64,000 nt of DNA from positions 383,181-447,180 of the forward strand of contig NW_001799433.1 in the NCBI RefSeq assembly GCF_000165425.1. The letters run 5' to 3'. Under the pieces are notes generated by a model. It was not told the DNA's origin, did not search any database, and saw only the letters and a list, made by a program, of their open reading frames with translations. Shown here piece after piece: positions 47,434-64,000 of the stretch; within the stretch, counting starts at the first letter, position 1; every line of letters starts with the position of its first letter. Position numbers and translations under genes: made by a program. Source of the stretch: Paramecium tetraurelia. Taxonomy: Eukaryota > Ciliophora > Oligohymenophorea > Peniculida > Parameciidae.

Positions 47434-49789
47434 TATTTTTATTAAATTATTTAAGACAATTACTTAGTTTTCCTTCTACTAGTAATGGATTCCTTTCCTG
47501 ACATGGCCTTTATCCTCTCCTCCAGTTGTTTCTTCTCCATTTCTGCTCTCTACAGTGCTCTCTCTTCTGCTCTGTTTAGTTGCCTCAGCATTTCCAATCT
47601 CGAGTCACTTTGCCCTTTCCGAACATGTCTTTGATCCTTTAAACCCCTTATTTCTTTTTCCAAACGAGTGATTACTTAATGACATTCAGACATCTTCTTC
47701 TGATAATCATTTATCTCATCATCCATCTTAATTAAGTGCATGTTGGATTCATTATCAAATTTTATTTTGTCGATATCCATCTACCTTGATTATTATTGAA
47801 TTTATTGCAATCTCGCATCCATATCAGTAGTCTTTTATATTTATTCTATCTTGACTCTGTTTTTTTCTTCAATTGTTTTTTCCAATGTTTAAAGAGATCT
47901 CGCTTTTTTTTGTTGATTTTCATTTTGATCTTTTTCCAAGGTTGGTTTCTATTATATAATATTATTGAGTTTAACAATCTCTCTTTTGTACATAGGAACC
48001 CTATCAAGTTCATATTTCAATCTATTGGATTCAATAACCTTATTGATTTAATCAATATATTTATAACTCAATGGATTTTCACAAATATCTAAATTTAATC
48101 TAATTATTCCATAATAATTACATTGATGAATTCACTCTAATAGCTTCACATATTACAATTCCTGAGGAATCATGAAACCCATTATCAGGTAACAATAGTG
48201 TTGTTAATTAAGTACTTTATTTAATCATGCTGCATAAACCAAGTACACATTTATCTGTAAGATTGCATCTCTTCAAATCTAACTTCTCAAAAAACAGTCC
48301 TTTAAATACACATTCAGCCCCTGCATCAGTCAATCGATTATCTCTTAATATGAGTGTTTTAAGTGTTCTATTTCTTTCTACTCCATTGCCTATGAAATCT
48401 GCTCCGGTAGCATTAATACTGCATTTAGCCATGGATAAATAAGTTAAGGGGATTCTAGATGTTAATACATTTTCAATTTCATTGAATCCATTTCCAGAAA
48501 AGTGATTTTCATCTAAAATCAACCTCTCAAGGAATCGATTCACAGCTAAACTTTGAAAAAATTTCAAAATTCCTAATGATTTAATTTCACATCCTGCCAA
48601 ATTTAATTTCCTTAACATAAAACTGCCCTTGTCAAAGATCCTTGACAAATAGTCCATACCATTATTACCCAAAGGATTGTAACTCAAATCTAATTCAACC
48701 AAATTACAATTTGAAATATATTAAACCATATAGTTGCAAGCTTCCTCATTTAAATCATTGTTAGAAACATTCAAATAGGCTAATGTATTGTTTGTTTACA
48801 ATCCTGATAGAATACATTCAAAACCTGCATTCTAGATTGAAGTGCCTCTCAAACCTAGAAATTGCAGAGGATGGTTGTACTTTAAAATAGTTTCAATAGG
48901 CTCACAGCCTTTCACAGAGACTTTGTTCCTATTCAAACCATCCTTGCTTGATAATTCAATTGAGATGATTGAATGCAATGGGATTAACTCATTAAATAAG
49001 TAAAATGCGCCATCTGCAGTTATATTATTACTTGAGAAGTCTAAATGAACTATATTTTTATTGACCTTCAACATCTCGAGTAACTCTACAAGACCTTCAT
49101 CTCCAATAGCATTCCTTGCTAATCTCAAGGTGGAAAAATGATTGTTATAGAGCAATATGTCTCTGACTGTTTTGGCACTCTCCAAGCCTAATTAATTGTC
49201 TTCACAAACGAACTGTTCATCTACACATAATTTCTTAAACTTTTCTATAAAAAGAACAGCATGTTCTGGTTAATATTCAAGTTCTCGATCTCTACATTTA
49301 CTGTGATATAAATCTATTATTTAATCCACGTCTAAAGTATGTATAACTGTTGACTAATTTAATTCTTCCTCCGAGATCTCTCCTTCTTATTCTTCCCTAT
49401 AATTATACTCAATATTACTTTTAAATATGGATGTTATCAAAACCATACTTCTTGAAAGGTCTTTGGTTCACTTTCTTTCTGAACATCTTTCTTTAAGATT
49501 ATTAAATTGTTGCTGTTTTCTCCTAATACTCAATAGGTTTCTTCATCGTAATTGCAGTTGAAGGTCTTGTCAACCCAGTCAAAGGTCTTAAAGGTTAAGT
49601 TCTTTGTTGCTAAAGTTCAAACCATTCTCATACTGAGTGATAATTTGAATAATCTCTCATCATCTTCGATGTAGGTGGCCTTGAAATTATTGTAACCTGC
49701 TCATTCTCAGGTACTTAAGCATCAATCAAAGCCTTCTCTAAATTAAACCAAGCATTTAGAATTGAAACATTTGATTATGTCCTCTGCAT
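47430..49789 (-). CDS. Leucine-rich repeat protein with coiled-coil C-terminus
   Basis: 763 residues after three introns (24, 22 and 22 nt), an exact multiple of three. After a low-complexity Thr/Ser/Pro N-terminus come about nine ribonuclease-inhibitor-type LRRs, for example LRLARNAIGDEGLVELLEML, LDFSSNNITADGAFYLFNEL, LDLSYNPLGNNGMDYLSRIF and LILRDNRLTDAGAECVF. The last 200 residues form a Glu/Lys/Arg-rich coiled coil. This layout is common among ciliary and cortical proteins (such as axonemal LRR adaptors), but the target is unknown. The third intron joins the final repeat to LDICENP. Its TGA overlaps the ATG of the TBC gene. Confidence 0.88.
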
Positions 49790-49853
49790 TTAAAGAATTC
49801 TCTATATTATATATATATAATCTAAGTTCATTGCCCATAAACATTTATGTTAA

Positions 49854-51149
<1,296 letters not shown>

Positions 51150-51225
51150 AAATCTCCTAAAAACTCTTGTTTTTGCTTGAGTTCCTGACTAAATCAATTT
51201 TTTTGATTTGTTGCATATTTTAATT
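51150..51225. promoter_or_regulatory. 76-bp divergent gap
   Basis: The space between the CDPK and cytochrome b5 start codons. It must carry both promoters if the 51149 start is right. Confidence 0.35.
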
Positions 51226-51690
51226 ATGCAAATTAATCCAATAATATCACCAATCTATTTTGATGATATTTCTGCCGTTCAAACTTATGCAAGATAAAAT
51301 CACTTGTTACTTTATGTTTATAAAAATACCATCTATGATCTCTCGGAATTTGCCTACACCCATCCTGGAGGTCTTAAAGAAATATGCACATACGCTAATA
51401 CAAACATCTCCAAAATCATTTTCGACCCCAGAATACATAAACATTCGCCTTTGGCTCTCTTCAAAATGTCTAAATTTACATTCGGATATATTTAACCACA
51501 AAAACAAAAAACCTTACTGAAATCAAAATCTTCATAATCACTACTACAATAAACAAGGAAGAATCTCCTCTCCGCTACTGATCCAGATTACTTGGCTGTG
51601 CCAGAGGATTGTTGCATAGAGTAAGTACGAAGCATCAAAACACATAGAAGAGTTTATCATTCAGACGAATAAATGCCATAAATCAAATGA
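51226..51690 (+). CDS. Cytochrome b5 domain protein
   Basis: A single-exon gene of 154 residues. A cytochrome b5 fold is indicated by LYVYKNTIYDLSEFAYTHPG followed by GLKEICTYANTN, with the HPGG haem-ligand motif, and by a second likely haem His in RIHKHSPLALFKMSKF. The C-terminal 60 residues are basic (including TRKNLLSATDPDYLAV) and have no obvious membrane anchor, so it is probably a soluble carrier or a domain that binds a partner reductase. TAA and TAG both occur in frame as Gln; with the standard code the protein would appear to stop after 85 residues. Confidence 0.85.
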
Positions 51691-51895
51691 ATATATATAT
51701 CAGACCAATATTTTATTTTATTCTGTAAGTAATAAAGATTAATAATTAAACCAATACGAAAGGTTGAAAGTATTTTCCTTTATGTAAATCTGTAAATAAA
51801 AGTCTGTTAATTTATCTAATAATATTAAGGGAAATATTTTGTAAAACTTTATAATTGAATTGTTTTCTTAATATGAAATAACAAAATTAATTATT

Positions 51896-53388
51896 ATGCA
51901 TCCTCAATTGCCTAAAATTCATGATAGATCACTACAATATGGTGATAATCCATTCTATGTTCCTGATGAATATGAGATATACAAATTGAAGGAGAAATCA
52001 AAATAGGCTAGATCTGAAGAAAGACTCAAGTTTTCAAAATTGAAGATTCATGAAAAAAGCAAAAAGTAAAGAGGATTCTTCACTGTGAGAACCATAGATC
52101 GTTTGGATAGTGAAGAATCGTTATTGGATTAGGAAGAATAAGAAAAGAAGTATCAAATGAATATGATTTAAGAAATATAGTGGATATTGCAAATGATGCT
52201 TTAAAAAACAGAGTTCGATAAAGAGAACCCATGTATTAATTTTTGGAGAAGAAGAAAGAAATGCTATTGTTTTCAATGCTCATAGATTAAAAGAGAGGAA
52301 TGATTGATGAATATGAAAAGTTAGCAAGATTGCATAGAAAAGGTTTGGAATAAAGTGAATAATTAATTGATGAAGATATTGAGATGTTTAATAAATTTTT
52401 GGAGGCTAATAACAATAGTTCCAGAGATGCAATAAAAGAAGCAGAAAACGAAACAAGATTAAAATAAGAGAAAACAAATGAAATTAAATTATTGCAAGAA
52501 CACAGAACAGAATTAATGACTAAAAATCAATAGAAGGTTGATAATTTAGAGGACTTAATAAAATACAAAAATTTTCTAGACAAAATAACTCCCAAAGAAT
52601 TTTAAAAGAAGAATCAAAAAAAGTAGTAAATTAAGAATAAAAATAAAAAAAATCCTTAAGATAATTTAATAAGTTCAGATCTCTAAAAAATTTTGGATGA
52701 TTCTGACGATGAATTCGATTCTTATTTTAAAGACCCTTAATAATTGTTTGATATATTCTAACAATTAGAAGAGAGAAACCTATTTTTGATAGCAAACACT
52801 AAAGAAAGAGAACAAATGGTTGAGGAATTGAAATCAAAGGTAGATTTAAAGAAAAGATAACTGGAGGATAAGAAATAAAATGCCATTTAGAATAAATTGG
52901 ACTTAGAAAGATAGATAATATCAGTGAATGATTAGATAAAGATCTTAAAGAGTATAAAGAGTGACAATGAGGGGTTTGAGTCTCTTCGTAATTTAGAAAT
53001 GATGATTTCGAGAATGTACAGGATAGATCTAAATCCAGAACCTAGGAAGGATATGTCAGGATTGGAAATGTTAAAAGAAACAGAGAGAAAGTTAGAACAA
53101 TATATCTTAGAGATTAAGAAGTATAGATAAATTGCACCGGATTTGGTATTAGATAAAGAGAAAGGGTGTATTAGAATGAAAAAAGATAAAATGAAATAAG
53201 AAAAGCAGGAACAAGATTTGATAGAGATGTAAAAAAAATAGTAAGAGCAATAAAAAGAAGTTATTATTTAAAAACGATTTGGAAGACCCATAATGATTAG
53301 ATCATGGCCACCAAAAGAAGAAAAAGAAGAGTAAGTTGTAACTGAAATCAGTGAGGAGGAAAAGGAAAGGTTAAAGTATTTTACATGA
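51896..53388 (+). CDS. CFAP100: CFAP100-like ciliary coiled-coil protein
   Basis: 489 residues with one 23-nt AAG-ending intron. The order matches CFAP100 (CCDC37; Chlamydomonas MIA1), part of the modifier of inner arms complex that regulates axonemal dynein f: an N-terminal NPFYVPDEYEIYKLKEKSKQ block, then REPMYQFLEKKKEMLLFSML, long coiled coils, and a C-terminal block FGRPIMIRSWPP. The middle is Lys/Gln-rich. The intron falls before NIVDIANDALKNRVRQREP and is needed to join the two halves. The assignment rests on remembered family features; CFAP73 and other DUF4200 proteins are the main alternatives. The frame ends 38 bp before the ATG of the next gene. Confidence 0.75.
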
Positions 53389-53426
53389 TAATTTATATAT
53401 ATATATTCTTTTAATTTATTTTCAGA

Positions 53427-57027
<3,601 letters not shown>

Positions 57028-57089
57028 TATAAAATTAAATTTTGATAATTTGATACTTATAGTATATATTTCAATATTGTGATTGCTGA

Positions 57090-57912
57090 TCACTTGTTCA
57101 TCTCAACCAATAAGACATGAGCCTTGTCTATTGGCTTCAAAACAATACTTTTGAAAAGCTTCACTCCATCGTACTAATTGATTAATTAGCTTTTGAGTTC
57201 TTGCAAAGGTTACTTTGAATCAATAGTCATTTCAAACTAACCTTCCACACATAACAGGTAGGCTTATCTGCCCTCCTTGATCTATATTGCTTAAAAATGA
57301 AGAAATACCTCAAATCTTTATTCTGTTGAAAACTCGCTAACCCATATATTAGTATCTTAATTAATTTTTGCTGGAGCTTATGAATTTCCTTATAAATCTC
57401 CAACCAAATGAAACCATTTATTATTTGCTTAACCATTCTCTCCTCTATAACTCTTATATTGCACTTTAGTGTTAGTTTATCGTGGTTTTATCCAAATTTA
57501 TATGAATCTGCAAACTTCTTTTTTTGATAAATTGTATTCAGAATGAAAAACGCCTGATCCTGCACTCATATATTATGCTGATCCTCTCCCAAGTGATTCT
57601 TTGTTCCCTTTTGAATCCTCGTGAGTTAATTCTCCCTACACAATGTAAGTGACAATTTCCATATTTTAATGAGGATGCTCTCCAAATCCTTTATTAGGTT
57701 AGACTAAGTCATCATTCATTACTGTTAGTGCTCCAAATGATTAATTTGATGGATCATAGTATTCTTGAATTGATTAAAATATTACCTGCAAAACTAAAGT
57801 GGAATCTGCTCTTTAACCAATTAACCTTTGGATCATCGTTTTTTGGGTTTCCAAAATGTCGAGGATCAGGTTCACTAACATATAAGTTTTTTGCTGGTAT
57901 ATGAATAAACAT
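57090..57912 (-). CDS. Pirin family protein
   Basis: About 257 residues after a 22-nt AAG-ending intron and a probable in-frame 27-nt intron. It is a bicupin of the pirin family. The metal-binding motif of the N-terminal cupin is visible (GFGEHPHQNMEIVTYIVQGE, then LTHEDSKGN and SAGSGVFHSEYN), giving the expected three His and Glu. The C-terminal cupin region (FSTEQRFEIKEGRQAYLLCV) is weaker, as usual. Pirins act as quercetinases or nuclear cofactors; which applies here cannot be told. The N-terminus is a little unusual, with PDPRHFGNPKNDDPKVNWLK close to the family's FADY region. It is convergent with the ubiquitin protease gene, 62 bp apart. Confidence 0.9.
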
Positions 57913-58313
57913 TATTATAATAATTTAAAAGTTATTAGTTATTTACCTTCTTCAATTCCGAATTGGAATTTCTAAACTCTGAAATTTTAAATTCTATAAA
58001 TAATTTATTATATTTAATCAGTATAATTAAAAAATCTTCTCCTCACATAAAATTCTATTTTCTTTGTGTTTATTTTTCAATTTTTACATATAAATTTATA
58101 TTCGTAAATATCTACCCAATTTATAATAAATCTATTATTTTATTGAAGATCTCAAATTTTTTAAATTCAAATAATATAAAAATATAAATATCACAGATCT
58201 AAATAAAACTTCTATTTCGGTTTTTTGAATTAATAAAAATTCTATTAGAAGTAATAAAATATCTCTAGGTTTAATTCTGATTGATATATTATTAAAAATT
58301 TTTATATTATCAA
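57913..58313. other. Divergent intergenic region, AT-rich
   Basis: 401 bp between the divergent pirin and lipid-transfer genes. It is extremely AT-rich, with only scattered G and C. No structured element seen. Confidence 0.5.
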
Positions 58314-61300
58314 ATGTTTGACAATATGTTTACCTATTTTGGTGGGCTTGCATCTAAAGCAAAGTCAAAAATTATCGAAAAAACATTATAGCCTATCATA
58401 GACTATAACTTTGAAAACATTTTTGAGTAGAAAATTGCAATTAAAGATTTAAATAAAGGAATTACAGATGTTAAATTAAACACAAAATATATAAATGGAA
58501 TGCTTAAAACTAACTCTCTAAAAGAATTTCATATTAGTAAATCATATTATCTAATGATAGAATTTATAAAACTTGAAAAACTGCAATTATAAATGAGTGA
58601 TGTAGAAATAACATTAGATTTGAATACTTATATTCAATAAGAAGAAGTCTTGGAATCACTAGAAGTTGAAAATTTAGTTAACCAAAGTGTTCACATGTAG
58701 ATGGAGCAATTAAAGAAGGAATTTTTAGTAATAAATATTTATATTAATAGTGCGAAGGTAGTGACTCATATTTTTAAAATGAAGTCAAATCTCAAACTTA
58801 ATAGAGTGGAACAAATAAAACCTCATCGAAAACGGTCATGTTCTTAAGAATAATAGATAGCATTTTTGGGAATATAAAAATTGATATTAAGAATTTAAGG
58901 ATTAAATTTGTTGGCAAATTAAATTCTAATAAGATAAGTAGTTTTACACTCAGCATAAACAAAATCAATTGCACAATGCAGAAACCCTAAAATAGCAACT
59001 AAATCCTTTTTTTATGCTTCGTTGATTAACTTAAACTCTATCTTGATAACAAAAAATAAATTGGTTAAATGGATAATGCTTTTAAATTAGATGTTTATCT
59101 AAAATAAGACGCAGAACCAAAAATAACTATTTAAGCTTCTTAATTTTAAGTAGTAGCATCACTAAATTAATTGGATTAAATAATGCAGCTATTTGCTTAG
59201 AGTGCATAAGTTTTAGAGCAGAGAGAAAATACAATAAAAGAAGCAATACGACAGAGCCATATTACTTAATAAATTATTAATTCAAATAAATAGTCTTCTG
59301 AAGAGCGTTCTAAAATCATGAATTTAAATAAATACAAATTAGAAGAGTATTTTAAAAAATCTTATCATGAGAAGAACTTCGAAAACGAAGAATATCTAGA
59401 GAGTACTTTTATTATTCAAAATGTGCCTGATTCTAAAATTGCAGATTTATATACTTCAATTAAGCAAATGAGTGAATAAAAGGAATTTTTAGTTGCTAGC
59501 TTTTAAGGTTTGAGTCTATATTTAACATCTAATGAAACCGAACAAGAATTTAATTATTAATAAAAAAAATTTAAAGTTGACTTAGATAACTACTTCTTAG
59601 TTTCATTATGTGATATAAAAATAGTAAAGCATGATAAGTTAAATATTTTTGTTAATTCTGTACTAATTTATGAGTTATTGAAAATAGAACCTTAATTTAT
59701 TAGTACAAGAGAGTTCGTTCACAAATAAGAATTTGAATTTGTTATGATAGGTCCTTAAAAGTTTTTATGCAAAATAATCCTTAGAACTGGAAGAGATTAA
59801 TTTTTTAGTTAAGACTTAAATAAAGATGGTTATCAAATTGAAATTTAAGAACCAACAATATTTGCTTCTTAAGCATTTTTTGTAACTCCAATAAAACTTT
59901 AAATTAGAGATAATAATATTGACATGGATATAACGCAGTTTAACTTAATTGTAGACAAAAATTAGCTATAGTTTATTATGAAGATTGTTAATATTTATAC
60001 ACAGAATTCAGTAAAACCAAATAATCAAGTTAAATCAGAAACCCAATTCAAAATATCGAAATTTAAATTTTCCGTATTTTACCATGTTGGCAATACTTCC
60101 TCTACTAATAACTAAAATAATTCATCAATCGATGAAGATTATATCTAATTTGATTTTGTAGATTTCTTCCTAGCAACTCCAGATGCAAATGAATAAAACT
60201 CCTCATTATGTTTATATAGAAGCTAATTCAAATTTGGATGTCAAAGTATTTGGGGCTTAGATAAATAGATAGCAATATATAATTTAAAGGGCAATTTAGG
60301 ATCATAACTAAGACCTTCGACTTAAAATATAAAGAAATTTAATGAAGAGAATAAATCCTAAATAACTCAATATGTGAAAGACTGTAAATCAAAGCAAGAG
60401 TAGCATTTAGAATTATAAATAGATAGTGTTATCTTAAATCATAATTCATTTGATTAGTTTTACAAGATGATTTCTTAGCTAAATTCAGTATTTAACGATA
60501 ACTCAAAATAAACCTAGAATAATTAGAAAAAGCAATAGAATTTTTATTTCAGCGCTAAAATCTAAATAATTGAAGTAACTTTATACTAAACCATATTCCT
60601 TAGCTTCAATTAATTCAAATATTACTTTACAATAGATTACTAATTTATATTAATAGAGGATTTAAATGGATTTTATAAGAATAATTCTCAATTATTATTG
60701 ATGAACTAAGTTCAGGATAAATGGATATTCAGTTTAATTATGAAATAAAACAACATAAATCTTGAGTTTTCAGCTCTCAAATTAAATTTAACAAATTTTA
60801 ATTTTAATAAATTGATCTCATGTATCACATAATTAGTAAAATCAGTTTAATATGTAAATCCTCCTTAATAATAAAGTAAATCATAAAATGAGAAATCTCA
60901 GGTAAATATTGTATTTAAATCAATAATGATTGATATTTTGCCATTCTACAATGAGGAAATTATCCTCTAGAAAAAAGGGTAAGCAAAATTGAATTACTCC
61001 AAAGATTAACATTAATCTTGGACAAGAACTATTTTAGTATTCAATAATACAATCGTCAAGTAAGATTTAATACAAATTGATGAAGTTTAATATTATTTTT
61101 AAAACTGCAATGTGGCTAATCGAAATGATTAACTCATAAATTTAGAAGAATTTTAGAATATAGGATAAATTTAAAAAATTGAATTACTTAAGAATAAATT
61201 ATTGAAAATCAATTCTATTTAATTTTTCCGTATTTCTAAATAGTTAATTGTTGATCTAATTGATCATTATGAACATATTAGTAAGGACTTTTAGAAAAGT

Positions 61301-62391
61301 AATAATAATGTTAATGAGATGAAGAATTATCAAAAATTAGATAAAATAGAAATGAAATAAAAAAGCTTTGAGATTCGCTGTGATTAAATATCTTTAACTG
61401 ATGAATCATAGACATTTGAAGTGGTGATTTATTATACATAACTTGATTTAGGAGAGAAATGCTTTTAGCTTAAACTAGCCAGAGCATAAATATTAGATAT
61501 ACTTTAATAGAGTAAGTTTAAATATATACTTGATGAAGATGACTAAAATGAATTAGACTTTTTCTAAAGTGAATAAATAAAGGAAAGGTTATTTTTAGAT
61601 TTGATTATTCAATTTGATTAAAATAGCTTGGCATTATGGTTATAATTAAAACCTATAAGAATTTGTCTATCTGGATACTAATTCCAAGAATTACTTAAAT
61701 CTTTTTCAACAAAAAATAAAGAAGTAATTACTTAAGTAAAAAACGATGACGATGATGAATGTTTTGAAATCATTCATTAAAAGAAACCTTTCAATTTATA
61801 AGTTGAACTGTTTCCAATTTAATTTATAGTTTCATTTGATTCAGAAGGATTGGATGTTGATGGATTAAAAAACTAAGTCTTGAAATTTGGATCATTCAAT
61901 AATTTAATTTTAGCAACTAATAAGGTTTTATACTTCCATTAGTTCAATCAAACTTCTAGATAAGATTTTCTTTAATTTCTTAAAAGCTAATAATTATCAA
62001 CTTTTGGAATTTTGCTTTAGGCATATAGTTCACTTGAAATAACAAAAGCTGCTAGTTCATTTACTGATGCTATAATGAATATGATTAGTAAGCCGTTCAT
62101 TTCAAATAATGGTTTTGTAAAATATAATAGTTATTTTTAGTTGTATGGATTAATGGAGGGTAGTTATGATTTTACTTGTGGGATAACTTCATCATTACTA
62201 TAATTAACAGCCTTACCAGCCAGTGCTTTAAATAATATGGCCAATTATATTGGACTTGGCGTTATAACAGTTCCCTTCTCTTAACTCGAAGAATTTTGCA
62301 AAAAATTATTTTATAAGGTATTTATAAATTAAAAAAATAGATTAACCCAGAAAAAGGAATTCCATTAAGATTTTTCAAAGATTAACAATGA
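58314..62391 (+). CDS. ATG2/VPS13-family bridge-like lipid-transfer protein
   Basis: 1,343 residues after only two 23-nt introns (near 58727 and at 62318-62340); between them one exon of 3.6 kb stays open. The N-terminus (ASKAKSKIIEKTLQPIIDYN) resembles the chorein_N domain that receives lipid from the ER, and the body has the long beta-rich, poorly conserved character of bridge proteins. Near the C-terminus a Gly/Ala helix-rich block (SSFTDAIMNMISKPF, TALPASALNNMANYIGLGV) resembles the C-terminal region of ATG2. At this length ATG2 fits better than VPS13 (over 3,000 residues), but no diagnostic motif settles it. After the second intron the protein ends GIPLRFFKDQQ; without it the frame would continue 200 codons. 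Confidence 0.75.
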
Positions 62392-63326
62392 TTTATAATG
62401 TTTGAAATAATAGTCAAAACTATATTTTAAATTGTTTACATTACATCAAAAATTTATAATCTTTAATTTATAACCTTCGATTTAGATATAAATTAATAGA
62501 AAAATGATGGTTTCCTACAGAAGAGATTTTAGATTTGAAAATATAGTTTAAAATAGTAATTGGATTTATAAATTTTATCATAAATTTATCATGATAAGAT
62601 TTTACATTCCAATCACGTAATTTATGTAGTTTCGAATATTTTATCTGAAAATTCTAAATTTTCTTTGGACTTATGAGTTGATGCTGTTTATAAGAAGGAA
62701 AATCTTAAATATAATACATATTTAAGGGACCCAATAATCTTCAAAAATGAGAAAAATATAAGATATATTCAATATCTATTAATAGGAAAAGATTAAATTG
62801 CTAAATCTCATTTTTGCATATATCAATTACTAAGCATATTATGGAAGTTATTTGGTTACGGCCTTCAAAAGTGAGATTAACTAATATTTGTATTGTTCCT
62901 TAACATAACTTTGATATCTGAATTAAGCCCGCTATAATATTCAAGCTAAAACCGTTCTTAATCTATTATTTAAAAAATATTAAATGTGCTATAACTAATA
63001 AATATTTTCTGAAACAAAATATTGAAGAGCTATTTAGAATAGTGGAACTAACGTATTTGATATTATAATAGAATTCATATAAGTTTAAATTTAATTCTAG
63101 ATATCTTGTTTAAGTTATCTAGGTTCTAAATATTCTATAAGCATTTTATTTTCTATAAATGAGAAAAATAATATATAGAAAATTTAAGTATTAATATTAT
63201 GATATCTATTATAATAAAGAATTATTATTCTCTATTATTATTTTAATATATATCTAAATTAATATCAAAATTGATGAGAAAATAAATTCTTTAGACTTTA
63301 TTAATTAGCTTAATGCATTTTGTCTA
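62392..63326. other. Intergenic region with chance-looking open frame
   Basis: 935 bp between two convergent genes. One plus-strand frame continuing from the lipid-transfer gene stays open to a TGA at 62912, but the implied protein is low-complexity, rich in Ile, Phe, Asn and Lys, and unlike the neighbouring genes. 62915-63326 is AT-rich with nothing recognisable. Confidence 0.5.
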
Positions 63327-63757
63327 TCAACATCTAATCATTAAATTGTGATTATTATTGTGCTTGGTTTTATTTTCTCTTGATGCTATAAACGAATTTC
63401 TATGATAATAAAAATTTACATAAATCTAGTTGGAACAGTTTCTGTCTTAAACAAGATTTTTGGTTCCAAAAGAGTTGGGACATCGAACTATCTCTTTTGG
63501 TATAAATTTTTAATTTCCATATATAGTTGATTTTATTCATCCTCAAATTTTGCTGTTCTATTTCTAAAATGCAACGAATTTGCATCCTTCGACATGTCCA
63601 TTTTATTGGGTCCTATAGTTGATCTATATTTTGTTTCAGGTGTGTTTAATTCAGCAGCTGATATACTTGAGAATTTTCGGCATTCTTAAGTTGAAAGCTC
63701 TTACTCTAGATCTTTAAATTAAGGAGAGAGCAATTCTTCTTTAAATCGTTCTTACAT
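63327..63757 (-). CDS. Small unknown protein
   Basis: 136 residues with one 20-nt intron near 63410, leaving an exact multiple of three. It opens MQERFKEELLSPQFKDLEQE, continues with TPETKYRSTIGPNKMDMSKD and a helical charged middle, and ends in an Asn-rich tail (KHNNNHNLMIRC). No domain, signal peptide or membrane segment is seen. The composition is normal for a ciliate protein and the exon-intron fit is good, so I regard it as real although I do not recognise it. Confidence 0.6.
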
Positions 63758-64000
63758 TTTATTTAATTTATTTAGTGTTAAATTTATAACAAAAAAGTTA
63801 ATATTTATAAATAAATATTTAAGAAAATAGCAGTAGATATTATGCAATAAAGAGATAACTTAATCTGTAATCAAAGCATTATTAGATTTTATTGAATTAC
63901 AATATTTCTAAACCTACTTTATAAATTTAATTCACATATAAATGATTCATTTAATAATAAATAAATTTAATTTCAGTGTATTTGTTCGTCGATTCACATT
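63758..64000. other. Right-edge non-coding sequence
   Basis: 243 bp of AT-rich sequence to the window edge, upstream of the small unknown gene. No start of a further gene could be supported. Confidence 0.4.

Noticed and set aside
48217-48702. Separate small LRR gene starting from an internal Met
   Set aside because: TAA on both sides is Gln; the frame continues into the larger LRR gene.
51226-51520. Short 85-residue cytochrome b5 gene ending at TAA
   Set aside because: TAA and TAG are read as Gln and the frame continues to TGA at 51688.
62400-62914. A separate gene with an ATG near 62500
   Set aside because: Low-complexity Ile/Phe/Asn/Lys text of a kind expected by chance in AT-rich DNA with a single stop codon.

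Overview
The window reads as macronuclear DNA of a ciliate close to Paramecium. Long coding frames run through TAA and TAG, which occur where Gln is expected, and TGA is the only terminator used. Genes are cut by very short introns (20-35 nt, almost all starting GTA) that must be removed to keep frame. The DNA is very AT-rich. About 28 protein genes fill nearly all of 4.1-62.4 kb; for most of them, taking out the introns named here gives an exact multiple of three. No rRNA, tRNA, CRISPR array, transposon, virus-like element or telomere repeat was recognised.

Layout. 0-1.6 kb: a protein kinase running off the left edge (minus). 1.6-4.1 kb: gene-poor. 4.1-12.4 kb: an EF-hand-like gene facing a very large P4-ATPase/guanylyl cyclase fusion. 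12.4-14.1 kb: a second gene-poor stretch with traces of coding sequence. 14-18.2 kb: a TPR/poly-Gln protein, an unknown protein and a mitochondrial carrier. 18.2-24.5 kb: a BIG-type Sec7 ARF exchange factor and a multi-pass membrane protein. 25-33.4 kb: an RBM26/27-like RNA-binding protein, CCT8, a membrane protein with two PX domains, succinyl-CoA synthetase beta and SEC13. 33.5-42 kb: two large coiled-coil proteins, a J-domain protein and an unknown protein. 42-51.7 kb: a tubulin tyrosine ligase-like enzyme, a CPSF30-like zinc-finger protein, a kinase, a TBC RabGAP, a leucine-rich repeat protein, a calcium-dependent kinase and a cytochrome b5 domain protein. 51.9-64 kb: CFAP100, a DUSP/MYND ubiquitin protease, a pirin, an ATG2/VPS13-like lipid-transfer protein and a small unknown gene.

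The genes are ordinary nuclear genes and form no operon. Themes recur: cilia and cytoskeleton (CFAP100, tubulin ligase, coiled-coil and LRR proteins), membrane traffic (Sec7, SEC13, TBC, PX, ATG2-like) and Ca/cyclic-nucleotide signalling (guanylyl cyclase, EF-hand, calcium-dependent kinase). Spacing is extreme: convergent stops may share a 6-bp palindrome, two divergent start codons lie 52 bp apart, and tandem genes are separated by 17 bp or overlap by 4 bp.

The main points for follow-up are frequent AAG and CAG 3' splice sites, an unexplained frame change in the gene at 40525-41854, a kinase with DFD in place of DFG, and two gene-poor stretches that may hold decayed genes. I did not find a clearly undescribed multi-gene system.
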